In this document: piece after piece, positions 1 through 9,717 of the stretch
Layout of the letters: the number at the start of each line of letters is the position of its first letter
How positions within the stretch are numbered: the first letter of the stretch is position 1
NCBI RefSeq assembly: GCF_005222205.1
Contig: NZ_CP032345.1
Location: forward strand, 933,001 to 997,000
DNA length: 64,000 nucleotides
Direction of reading: 5' to 3'
DNA from: Azospirillum brasilense
GTDB lineage: Bacteria > Pseudomonadota > Alphaproteobacteria > Azospirillales > Azospirillaceae
Notes under the pieces: generated by a model
Seen by the model: the letters and a program-made list of their open reading frames with translations, nothing else
What the model was told of the DNA's origin: nothing
Databases searched by the model: none
Position numbers and translations under genes: made by a program

Positions 1-74
1 GCCTTGTCCAGCCGCAACAGATGCGCGCGGTACGGACCGCGCTCGGCGGGGAGAAGCTTGCGGATGGCGGACAT
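1..74 (-). CDS. N-terminal fragment of a leftward gene, possibly a GNAT acetyltransferase
   Basis: Only the first 24 codons are present and the rest lies left of the window. The start ATG reads leftward from base 74. The peptide begins MSAIRKLLPAERGPYRAHLL, which resembles the opening of small GNAT-family N-acetyltransferases (an R-x-L/H-x-x-D type start), but no catalytic motif is in view. The call is therefore tentative. It is transcribed away from the TerB/DnaJ-domain gene, with about 320 bp between the two starts. Confidence 0.45.
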   Translation of the reverse strand, partial: MSAIRKLLPAERGPYRAHLLRLDK

Positions 75-396
75 AGGGAGACTCGTGGCGCTGGTGATTC
101 GGGACATCGCACCGCTTCGCGTCGTCCGCTTCCCCATCGGCGGCCTGGATCGGCCGTCCTCTTTTGTTGCGGCGCAACATGGCGAAGGCTCGGCCGAAGG
201 GCAAGGCCCCTGACGATGACGGCGCGGCATCTGTTGCAGCGCAGCAACATTTGGCTTCGCCGGAAAATCCCCTACCCCCAACGGATGAAAAGGGCGCGGC
301 GCGCGAAGATTTTGGGAAACAACGAAAAAGTATGGGCCGGTTGGCGCGGTGCCGGACTGCCGGTATGCTGCTCCGGCGGTCGAAAGGCGGATAAAA
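75..396. other. Divergent intergenic region with two TTGC...GCAA palindromes
   Basis: This 320-bp spacer separates the leftward fragment and the rightward TerB/DnaJ-domain gene. It holds two short inverted repeats: GTTGC-GGC-GCAAC at 166-178 and TGTTGC-AGCGCA-GCAACA at 232-249. Both are followed by AT. A 72-codon frame starting with ATG at 179 crosses the region. It has no ribosome binding site and an unconvincing composition, so it is not called as a gene. Confidence 0.5.
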
Positions 397-1137
397 ATGA
401 GCATCTGGGGCAGCGTCCTGGGCGGGGCGGCCGGTTTCACCATCGGCGGGCCGATCGGAGGCCTGATCGGTCTGGCCGCCGGCTACGCGGTGGGGCGCGG
501 CATCCGCGGCCTGTGCGGCCCGGCGGACGCCACCAAGTCCATCGCCTTCACCATCGGCGTGATCGCCCTGTCGGCGAAGATGGCCCGCGCCGACGGCGTG
601 GTGAAGCGGGTGGAGGTGGACACCTTCAAGCGGCTGTTCCGCGTCCCGCCGGAGGAGCTGGACACGGTCGGCCACGTCTTCGACCTCGCCCGCAAGGACA
701 CCCACGGCTTCGAGGAATACGCCCAGCAGATCGCCGGCCTGTTCGATGACCGCCGCGCCGTGCTGGAGGAGCTGCTCGACAGCCTGCTGGCCATCGCCGA
801 GGCCGACGACGAGCTGCACGAGACGGAAGTCGAGTATCTGCGCACGGTCGCCCACATCTTCGGCTTCACCGACGAGGAGTTCGAGCGCATCGTCGCCGGC
901 CACCACATCGCCGGCACGCCGAACGAGACCGATCCCTACGGTGTGCTCGGCGTCTCCCGCCGCGCCAGCGACGAGGCGATCAAGGCCGCTCACCGGCGGC
1001 TGGTGCGCGAGCATCACCCGGACGTGCTGATCGCCCAGGGCATGCCGCAGGAGTTCGTGGATCTGGCGACGCAGAAGGTCGCCGCCATCAACGCCGCCTA
1101 CGACCGGATCGAGAAGGAGCGCGCGCGGCTGAGCTAG
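397..1137 (+). CDS. TerB and DnaJ-domain protein (DjlA-like co-chaperone)
   Basis: The 246-aa protein has a Gly-rich hydrophobic N-terminus (about residues 5-36, probably one membrane hairpin), an acidic helical TerB-like domain (about 50-170) and a C-terminal J-domain (about 178-245). The J-domain carries the diagnostic HPD tripeptide at 207-209. This order (membrane segment, TerB domain, J-domain) is that of DjlA, a membrane-anchored DnaK co-chaperone. The ATG at 397 is chosen over longer options because AAGGCGG lies just upstream and the GSVLGG membrane segment follows at once. The client or stress response served cannot be told from the sequence. Confidence 0.85.
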   Translation: MSIWGSVLGGAAGFTIGGPIGGLIGLAAGYAVGRGIRGLCGPADATKSIAFTIGVIALSAKMARADGVVKRVEVDTFKRLFRVPPEELDTVGHVFDLARKDTHGFEEYAQQIAGLFDDRRAVLEELLDSLLAIAEADDELHETEVEYLRTVAHIFGFTDEEFERIVAGHHIAGTPNETDPYGVLGVSRRASDEAIKAAHRRLVREHHPDVLIAQGMPQEFVDLATQKVAAINAAYDRIEKERARLS

Positions 1138-1250
1138 GCGTCGCGCCTTCCCTCCCTTCCTGTGCATCCCCGCCCCGGCGCAATCGGGTGTCGCGGGCCT
1201 GCGGACCGCACGCTATATAAGCACACCTCCGCACACCGTACCGTTGGGTC

Positions 1251-3073
<1,823 letters not shown>

Positions 3074-3077
<4 letters not shown>

Positions 3078-3952
3078 GTCTGCGCGACTCGCTGATGGCG
3101 CTCCTGGTCATGGCGATCTGGGGCCTGAACTTCGTCGTCGCGAAATGGGGGCTGGCCGAGTTCCCGCCGCTCTTCATCATGGCGCTGCGCTTCATCGCGG
3201 TGGCGGCGCTGATCCTGCCCTTCAAGCGCATTCCCTGGAGCGCGGTGCCGCCCATCGCCCTGCTGTCGCTGACCCTGGGGACCGTGCATTTCCCGCTGAT
3301 GTTCAGCGGGCTGAACGGCATCGACGCGGCGACCGCCTCGCTGGCGGCGCAGGCACAGGTGCCCTTCTCCTCCCTTCTCGCCGCGCTGATCTTCAAGGAC
3401 AAGCTGGGCTGGCGCCGCGCCGCCGGCATGGCCGCGGCCTTCGCGGGCGTCGCGGTCATCGCGGGCGAACCGCGGCTGTCCGGATCGCTGGTGCCGCTCT
3501 TCATGATCCTGGGGGCCAGCTTCGCCTTCGCCGTCGCCAGCGTCCAGATGAAGCTGATCGTCGGGGTGGACGGCTTCGCGCTGAACGGCTGGATGGCGCT
3601 GTTCGCCGCCCCGCAGCTGCTGTTCCTCTCCTTCCTGTTCGAGGAGGGGCAGATGGCGGCGCTGTCCGACGCCACCCTGTGGGGCTGGGGCTCCATCGCC
3701 TACATGGCGGTGGGCGTGACCATCGGCGCCTATGGGATGTGGTACCCGCTGCTGCGCAAATACTCGGTCAACCAGACCATGCCCTTCCTGCTGACCGTGC
3801 CGGTCTTCGGCGTGCTGGCGGGCGTTCTGCTGATGGACGATCCCTTCACGCTGCGTCTCGTCCTGGGCGGTCTGTTGACCGTGGGCGGCATGGCCGTCAT
3901 CGTGAAGCGCCGCCCAACGACGGTGGCGGAGAAGGTCACGAATCCGACCTGA
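3074..3952 (+). CDS. EamA/DMT-superfamily transporter
   Basis: The 292-aa protein has about ten hydrophobic helices arranged as two EamA repeats (about 5-140 and 150-285), typical of drug/metabolite transporters that export amino acids or metabolites. The first repeat opens with WGLNFVVAKWGL, the usual W-G-x-N-F motif. The start ATG overlaps the ABC-F stop codon by 4 bp, so the two are probably translationally coupled. The substrate cannot be inferred. Confidence 0.9.
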
Positions 3953-3959
3953 GGACACC

Positions 3960-4670
3960 ATGACGCGCGCGGGCACGGGATGCATCGACCGCCCCTCCCC
4001 CAACCACGGGCCGCGGCCCGAGGGCGTGGGGGTGGAACTGCTGATCCTCCATTACACGGGGATGCCCACCGCCGAGTCGGCGCTGAGCCGGTTGTGCGAT
4101 CCCGCCGCCCAGGTCAGCGCCCATTACACGGTGGACGAGGACGGCACCGTCCACGCCCATGTGCCGGAGGACCGGCGGGCCTGGCACGCCGGCCTGTCCT
4201 CCTGGCGGGGGCGGGCCGACGTCAACAGCCGCTCCATCGGAATCGAGATCGTCAATCCGGGGCACGAGTTCGGCTACCGCCCCTTCCCCGCCGTCCAGAT
4301 GGCCGCGGTGGCCGATCTCTGCCTGGACATCATGGGGCGTCATGGGATCGCGCCGGCCGATGTGCTCGGCCACAGCGACATCGCGCCCGCCCGCAAGGAG
4401 GACCCCGGCGAGCTGTTCGACTGGCCGGGGCTGGCCGCCCGCGGAATCGGGCTGTGGCCGGAGCCCACCGCGGCGGACGATTCGGTGAACGACTCGGCGG
4501 AATCCGCGGAGGATGTGGCGGCGCTTCTGGGACGCTATGGGTACGACACCGCCGAATCGCGGGTCCTGCTGTCCTTCCAGCGCCATTTCCACCCCGAACG
4601 CCTGACCGGGGTGCCCGATCCGGAAACGCTGCGCCGCCTGCGCGCGCTGCTGCGGATGACCGGGCGCTGA
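3960..4670 (+). CDS. N-acetylmuramoyl-L-alanine amidase, AmpD/AmiD type (amidase_2)
   Basis: This 236-aa zinc amidase cleaves the lactyl-Ala bond of (anhydro)muropeptides during peptidoglycan recycling. Zinc ligands are visible as H31 (LILHYTG), H138 and D148 in the signature GHSDIAPARKEDPG. E96 in GIEIVNP is the likely catalytic glutamate. The C-terminal part (about 170-236) is a small helical, peptidoglycan-binding-like domain (GRYGYDTAESR...FQRHF), as in AmiD. No signal peptide is visible, favouring a cytosolic, AmpD-like role. It starts 7 bp after the transporter gene and precedes the RNase P RNA and the cell wall cluster. Confidence 0.9.
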   Translation: MTRAGTGCIDRPSPNHGPRPEGVGVELLILHYTGMPTAESALSRLCDPAAQVSAHYTVDEDGTVHAHVPEDRRAWHAGLSSWRGRADVNSRSIGIEIVNPGHEFGYRPFPAVQMAAVADLCLDIMGRHGIAPADVLGHSDIAPARKEDPGELFDWPGLAARGIGLWPEPTAADDSVNDSAESAEDVAALLGRYGYDTAESRVLLSFQRHFHPERLTGVPDPETLRRLRALLRMTGR

Positions 4671-4716
4671 GAATCCGAATCGCCCCCGAACATCGTTGCG
4701 AATCGGGCGGCGACCC

Positions 4717-4722
4717 TATACA
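4717..4722 (+). promoter_or_regulatory. Possible -10 element of rnpB
   Basis: TATACA at 4717-4722 lies about 9 bases before the predicted 5' end of the RNase P RNA. A weak -35 (TTGCGA, 4696-4701) sits 15 bp upstream. It is placed by position only. Confidence 0.35.
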
Positions 4723-4730
4723 CAGTGCCC

Positions 4731-5148
<418 letters not shown>

Positions 5149-5149
5149 T

Positions 5150-5259
5150 TTATCCCCACCACCTCCGGACAACGGACCACCCCTTTTCCGCGGCGCGGGA
5201 CCGGGATGGCGCCCCCTTGTCCACAGATGTCCCCAGCTTCATCCACAGCCGGTGGATAA
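5150..5259. promoter_or_regulatory. Cluster of four DnaA-box-like 9-mers
   Basis: Four sites each differ by one base from the DnaA consensus TTATNCACA: TTATCCCCA (5150-5158), TTGTCCACA (5217-5225), TCATCCACA (5239-5247) and, on the minus strand, TTATCCACC (5251-5259). Three fall within 43 bp. DnaA binds such boxes both at origins and as a transcription factor. The position just before the mraZ control region suggests the latter, but this is inference. Confidence 0.5.
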
Positions 5260-5272
5260 CTGTGGGGCAAAT

Positions 5273-5287
5273 TCCCATGCCGTCCCA
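5273..5287 (-). promoter_or_regulatory. Upstream pair of MraZ boxes
   Basis: On the minus strand the segment reads TGGGA-N5-TGGGA (plus-strand TCCCA at 5273-5277 and 5283-5287), an exact 10-bp period. MraZ proteins bind TGGGN repeats spaced by 5 nt. It lies about 270 bp before the promoter-proximal group and might support looping or a second promoter. Confidence 0.5.
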
Positions 5288-5543
5288 TGCCACGCCCCGG
5301 CAGCTTACCCCAGCAGGCTATACCATTCGTAGGGTGCGATTCGCCTTTATGGAAAGCCACATGGTGGGAACCATTCGCGGGACTCACGGAACATCCTGCG
5401 AACTCTGTGGGGCAACGCCGCGTAATCGCTCATTAGCGCGCTGGTATATTGCCGATTCTCGCCGATTCCGTTCACCTATTTGCACGCTGGCAACACATCG
5501 CCCCAAAAGTCTTGACAGCACCATATGAATACTGGAGGGGGCG

Positions 5544-5572
5544 TTGACGCCCAAACTGTCCCATGCTATCCC
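5544..5572 (+). promoter_or_regulatory. Candidate mraZ (dcw operon) promoter
   Basis: TTGACGC (5544-5550), 14 bp, then GCTATCCC (5565-5572) matches the alphaproteobacterial (Caulobacter) housekeeping pattern TTGACGS-N10-14-GCTANAWC in most positions. The proximal MraZ boxes overlap its -10 region, as expected for autorepression. A perfect TTGACA at 5512-5517 also exists but has no good -10 at normal spacing. Confidence 0.5.
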
Positions 5573-5583
5573 ATGAAAGCCCA
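5559..5583 (-). promoter_or_regulatory. Three MraZ boxes over the mraZ promoter
   Basis: Plus-strand TCCCA (5559-5563), TCCCA (5569-5573) and GCCCA (5579-5583) give TGGGC-N5-TGGGA-N5-TGGGA on the other strand, with exact 10-bp phasing. Such repeats are the known recognition unit of MraZ, whose gene starts 120 bp downstream. Autoregulation is therefore strongly suggested. Confidence 0.75.
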
Positions 5584-5703
5584 GTTCGGAGGGGGAACTA
5601 CCCAACCAAGGTAGCCAAACCGGGCGCGTTCAGCGGCAAGAGCGGATAGGGCTTCGCGACGGCGAAGACCGGCAACGGGATAAGGGGGGCGTTCGTCAGG
5701 CCG

Positions 5704-6201
5704 ATGGCCATTTTCCTGTCCACATACGTCAACAAAGTTGACAGGAAAGGCCGCTGCTCCATCCCGGCGCAGTTCCGGCAGTCGCTTGCCAAGACGTCGG
5801 CTCCCGGCACCGTCTATCTCTGGCCTTCACTGAATCATCAGGCGCTGGAAGGCGCCGATCAGGATTATCTCGACGTGCTTTCCGAAAGCCTGGAATCCCC
5901 CGATCTGGATTCGGACGAGCGCGACATGATCGAGACCTTCATCTTCGGCAAGCTGATCCCCGTCTCGCTGGACACCGAAGGCCGGATCGTCCTGCCCAAG
6001 GAACTCGCCGAATTCGCCGGAATCGACGAGGAAGCCGCCTTCATCGGCCGCCGCAAGACCTTCCAGATCTGGGAGCCCGGCGCCCTGAAGGCCCATGAAC
6101 AGACGCTGCGCGACCAGGTCGTGCGCAAGGACATTTCGCTGAGCCAGATCGTCGCCAAGGCGTCCCGCGCCGCCGCCGGCCGGGGAGGGGAGGGCGCATG
6201 A
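5704..6201 (+). CDS. mraZ: Transcriptional regulator MraZ
   Basis: This 165-aa AbrB-fold DNA-binding protein heads the division/cell wall cluster. It has two MraZ/SpoVT-AbrB half-domains. The first carries the family signature [13 protein letters not shown] (about residues 13-25) and the second [15 protein letters not shown] (about 91-105). MraZ forms ring oligomers that bind phased TGGGN repeats and repress their own operon. Such repeats are present at 5559-5583. AAGGGGGG at 5682-5689 is the probable ribosome binding site. The stop overlaps the rsmH start (ATGA). Confidence 0.97.
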   Translation: MAIFLSTYVNKVDRKGRCSIPAQFRQSLAKTSAPGTVYLWPSLNHQALEGADQDYLDVLSESLESPDLDSDERDMIETFIFGKLIPVSLDTEGRIVLPKELAEFAGIDEEAAFIGRRKTFQIWEPGALKAHEQTLRDQVVRKDISLSQIVAKASRAAAGRGGEGA

Positions 6202-7211
6202 TCGTGAAGCCCCCTGGCCCCGCTCCCACCGCCGCCGCCGTCCCGGCCTCCCCGCACATCTCCGTCCTGCTGAACGAGGTCGTGGACGCGCTCTCCCCGC
6301 GCGACGGCGGCGTCTATGTGGACGGCACCTTCGGCGCCGGCGGCTATTCCCGCGCGATTCTCGACCGGGCCGACTGCCGGGTCTGGGGAATCGACCGCGA
6401 TCCCGAAGCCATCGAACGCGGCCGTCAGCTCGCCCTCGCCTATCCGGGCCGGCTGGCGATCGTCGAAGGCCGATTCGGCGACATGGACCGGCTGCTCGCC
6501 GAGCACGGCGTCGAATCGGTGGACGGCGTGGCGCTGGACATCGGCGTCTCCTCCCCGCAGATCGACGAGCCGGAGCGCGGCTTCTCCTTCCGATTCGACG
6601 GCCCGCTCGACATGCGGATGGGACGCGACGGGCCGACCGCCGCCGACGTGGTGAACACCGCGTCTGAAGCTGAGCTGGCCGACATCGTCTTCCATTACGG
6701 CGAGGAGCGCATGGCCCGCCGCGTGGCCCGCGCCATCGTCGCCGCACGGCTGGAGACGCCCTTCGCGCGCACCCGGCAGCTGGCCGAGGTGGTGCGGTCG
6801 GTGGTGCCGAAGGGGAAGGGCGACGCCATCGACCCGGCGACCCGCACCTTCCAGGCGCTGCGCATCCATGTGAACGACGAGCTGGGCGAGCTGCGCCGCG
6901 GCCTCGCCGCCGCCGAATCGCTGCTGAAGCCCGGCGGCCGCCTCGCCGTCGTCTCCTTCCATTCGCTGGAGGACCGGGAAGTGAAGACGTTCCTGAAGGA
7001 ACGCTCCTCGCCCCCGCCCTCCCCGTCCCGACACGCGCCGAGCCTTGCGGCGGACGCGCGTTCCCCATCCTTCCGGCTCCTGTCGCGCAAGCCCATCGTG
7101 CCGACGGACCAGGAAGCCCACAGCAACCCACGCGCGCGCTCTGCCCGGCTGCGCGCGGCTGAACGCACGGCGGCGCCGGCCTATCCGGCGCCCGGCAAGG
7201 AGGCGGCATGA
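6198..7211 (+). CDS. rsmH: 16S rRNA m4C1402 methyltransferase RsmH (MraW)
   Basis: The 337-aa SAM-dependent enzyme performs N4-methylation of C1402 in 16S rRNA. The SAM-binding loop [14 protein letters not shown] is at about residues 41-54. The family blocks [25 protein letters not shown] and [15 protein letters not shown] follow in order. [11 protein letters not shown] lies near 252. Length is normal (about 310-340). It overlaps mraZ by ATGA and ftsL by ATGA, typical of this operon. Confidence 0.97.
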   Translation: MIVKPPGPAPTAAAVPASPHISVLLNEVVDALSPRDGGVYVDGTFGAGGYSRAILDRADCRVWGIDRDPEAIERGRQLALAYPGRLAIVEGRFGDMDRLLAEHGVESVDGVALDIGVSSPQIDEPERGFSFRFDGPLDMRMGRDGPTAADVVNTASEAELADIVFHYGEERMARRVARAIVAARLETPFARTRQLAEVVRSVVPKGKGDAIDPATRTFQALRIHVNDELGELRRGLAAAESLLKPGGRLAVVSFHSLEDREVKTFLKERSSPPPSPSRHAPSLAADARSPSFRLLSRKPIVPTDQEAHSNPRARSARLRAAERTAAPAYPAPGKEAA

Positions 7212-7915
7212 AATACAAATCCGCACTTTTCTGGGGTGGCCTGATCGCCGCCGCCGGCTTCGTCCTGTTCGAGACCAGCTACGAGGTTCAGGAGCTGGAA
7301 GAGAAGCTGGGCTCGCTCAACCGCAAGATCATGGTGGAGCAGGAGGCCATCCAGGTCCTCAAGGCCGAGTGGAGCTTCCTCAACGACCCGACCCGTCTCG
7401 AGACCCTGTCGCGCGAGCATCTGGCGCTGCAGCCGACCGAGGCGCGCCAGTTCGTGGCGATGAACATCGTCCCGATGCGCCCCTCCCCCACCGTCGCGCC
7501 GGAGGAGGCTCCGCTGCCGCCGATGGTCCGCAACCAGACGCCGGGCAAGGCGCCGAACGTGGCGACGGCCTCGACCGGGGACAGCGTCGTGGGCGGCGGC
7601 GCCATCATTCAGGGCGGCGTGATCATTCCGGCCTCGGCCTCGCCGATCAAGCCGGCCCCGATCAAGCCCTCGGCCATCGTGCCGGCCTCGGCCAAGGTGC
7701 CGCCGCTCCCCTCCGCCGCCAAGTCGGCCCCGGCCCCGGTGGTGACGACCAAGCCGACGGAAGTCGCCACCAAGCCGCCGGTCACCGCGCGGACGCTGGC
7801 GCCGCCCGCGGCGCGCCCGCAGCCGCAGCAGGCCCAGGCCGCCCCGCCCGCGGCCGCGCCGGCCCAGCATGACAGCATCGGTCTTCTCGTCGCCCGTCTC
7901 GGAGCCAACCGATGA
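7208..7915 (+). CDS. ftsL: Cell division protein FtsL with long Pro/Ala tail
   Basis: The bitopic divisome protein has a short cytoplasmic N-terminus, one membrane helix (about residues 6-21) and a periplasmic coiled coil (about 27-62) that would pair with FtsB. It then has the conserved [16 protein letters not shown] motif (about 59-74). At 235 aa it is about twice the length of E. coli FtsL (121 aa). The extra C-terminal part (about 90-235) is low-complexity Pro/Ala/Lys/Val. It sits between rsmH and ftsI with 4-bp overlaps on both sides, as is usual for ftsL. Confidence 0.9.
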   Translation: MKYKSALFWGGLIAAAGFVLFETSYEVQELEEKLGSLNRKIMVEQEAIQVLKAEWSFLNDPTRLETLSREHLALQPTEARQFVAMNIVPMRPSPTVAPEEAPLPPMVRNQTPGKAPNVATASTGDSVVGGGAIIQGGVIIPASASPIKPAPIKPSAIVPASAKVPPLPSAAKSAPAPVVTTKPTEVATKPPVTARTLAPPAARPQPQQAQAAPPAAAPAQHDSIGLLVARLGANR

Positions 7916-9717
7916 GCGTTCCGCCGCCCGGCATCGATCCCGCGCACGGCGCCTACAGCGTTCCGCCCCCGGCTTCCAAGCCGCGGACGTCGCTGTCGGT
8001 CGCGCTGGAGCAGAGCCGGAACCGGTTGATGGTGACCGCGGCCATGGTCGCCGTGGTCTTCTCCGCCATCGGCGTGAAGCTGGTGGACGCGACGCTGTTC
8101 AACCACGCGGCGGAACCGCGCCCGCGCATGGCCGCGGAGGTCGACGCCCCGCCGGTCAACCGCGCCGACATCGTGGACCGCAACGGCAACCTGCTGGCGA
8201 CCTCGCTCGCCACGCAGTCGCTCTACGCCGACCCGAAGCTGATCAGCCGCCCGGACGAGGTGGCGCGCAAGCTGACTACCGCCCTGCCGGAGCTGGACTA
8301 CAAGGACCTGCTGACCAAGCTCAGCGGCGACAAGCGGTTCGTCTGGATCAAGCGCAACCTGACGCCCAAGCAGCAGGCGGCGGTGTTCCGGCTGGGCTTG
8401 CCGGGCGTCTATTTCGAACGGGAGGAGCGCCGCTTCTACCCGGCCTCCAACCTGACCTCGCATCTGGTCGGCTTCACCGGCGTGGACAACAACGGCCTCG
8501 CCGGGCTGGAGCAGCAGTTCAACAAGCGGCTGACCACCGACCCGAAGCCGCTGCAGCTTTCGATCGACCTGCGCCTTCAGCACATCATGAAGAAGGAGTT
8601 GCAGACGACGATTGAGGAGTTCAGCGCCATCGGCGCCACCGGCATCATCTACGATGTCCGCAACGGCGAAGTCATGTCGATGGTTTCGCTGCCCGATTTC
8701 GATCCGCACAACCCGACGGGGCTCGACCCGGACACGCTGTTCAACCGCGCGACGCTCGGCGTGTACGAGATGGGCTCCACCTTCAAGATCTTCAACACGG
8801 CGATGTCGCTGGATTCGGGCAAGATCCGCGTCTCCGACACCTTCGACACGATCAACAACATCCAGGTCGGCCGCTTCACGATCCGCGAATACCACCCCTT
8901 CCGCCACAACCTGACGGTGGCCGAGGTGTTCCAGGAATCGTCGAACCTGGGCTCGGTGCGCATGGCCCTGACGCTCGGCGTGCAGCACCAGAAGTCCTTC
9001 CTGACCAAGCTGGGGATGACCCGCCCGACCACGCTGGAGCTGCCGGAGAACGGCTGGCCGCTGGTGCCCAACCCGTGGCGGGAGGTCAACACCATGACCA
9101 TCTCCTTCGGCCACGGCATGTCGGTCAGCCCGATGCACACGGTCAACGCCGCCGCCTCGATCATCAACGGCGGCGTGCTGCACCCGCCGACCCTGCTGAA
9201 GCGCGATCCCGCGGCCGAGGTCCCGGGCGAGCAGGTCATCAGCCCGAAGACCTCGGCGATGATGCGCCGGCTGTTCCGCTTCGTGGTCACCGACGGCACG
9301 GCGAAGTCGGCCAACGCCAAGGGCTACGTCGTCGGCGGCAAGACCGGCACGGCGGAGAAGCAGAAGGGCCGGAGCTACGCCCGGAACTCCCGCATGTCGT
9401 CGTTCCTCGGCGCCTTCCCGATGCACGATCCCCGCTACATCGTCTATGTCCTGGTGGACGAGCCGAAGGGCACCAAGAAGACCTACGGCTTCGCCACCGG
9501 CGGCTGGGTCGCCGCCCCCGCGGTCGGCCGGATCGTGAAGCAGATCGGCCCGCTGCTGGGCGTCCAGCCGGTGGACGAGGCTTCCCCCGACGTCATCAAC
9601 GCCACCTACATCAACACCGCCGGTCAGACGACCCCGCCCGCACCGCCGCCTCCGCCCGCGCAACCGAAAGGCAGCACCGTTGCTTCTGTCCCACCTGCTG
9701 GCAACAAGCCGCGCTGA
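7912..9717 (+). CDS. ftsI: Septal peptidoglycan transpeptidase FtsI (PBP3)
   Basis: This 601-aa class B penicillin-binding protein cross-links septal peptidoglycan with FtsW. It has a cytoplasmic tail, one membrane helix (about residues 39-62), a pedestal domain and a C-terminal transpeptidase domain. Active-site motifs are intact: S289-T-F-K292, S343-S-N345 and K477-T-G479. The C-terminus ends in a Pro-rich, probably disordered tail (PPAPPPPPAQP). The last 38 bp overlap murE in another frame. Confidence 0.97.
   Translation: MSVPPPGIDPAHGAYSVPPPASKPRTSLSVALEQSRNRLMVTAAMVAVVFSAIGVKLVDATLFNHAAEPRPRMAAEVDAPPVNRADIVDRNGNLLATSLATQSLYADPKLISRPDEVARKLTTALPELDYKDLLTKLSGDKRFVWIKRNLTPKQQAAVFRLGLPGVYFEREERRFYPASNLTSHLVGFTGVDNNGLAGLEQQFNKRLTTDPKPLQLSIDLRLQHIMKKELQTTIEEFSAIGATGIIYDVRNGEVMSMVSLPDFDPHNPTGLDPDTLFNRATLGVYEMGSTFKIFNTAMSLDSGKIRVSDTFDTINNIQVGRFTIREYHPFRHNLTVAEVFQESSNLGSVRMALTLGVQHQKSFLTKLGMTRPTTLELPENGWPLVPNPWREVNTMTISFGHGMSVSPMHTVNAAASIINGGVLHPPTLLKRDPAAEVPGEQVISPKTSAMMRRLFRFVVTDGTAKSANAKGYVVGGKTGTAEKQKGRSYARNSRMSSFLGAFPMHDPRYIVYVLVDEPKGTKKTYGFATGGWVAAPAVGRIVKQIGPLLGVQPVDEASPDVINATYINTAGQTTPPAPPPPPAQPKGSTVASVPPAGNKPR

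Noticed and set aside
179..394. Small ORF starting MAKARPKGKAP before the TerB/DnaJ-domain gene
   Set aside because: No ribosome binding site and disordered composition. The region is better read as a control region.
5150..5700. Possible chromosomal replication origin
   Set aside because: DnaA-like boxes are present, but there is no dnaA or other origin-associated gene and no clear AT-rich unwinding segment. The location fits gene regulation better.
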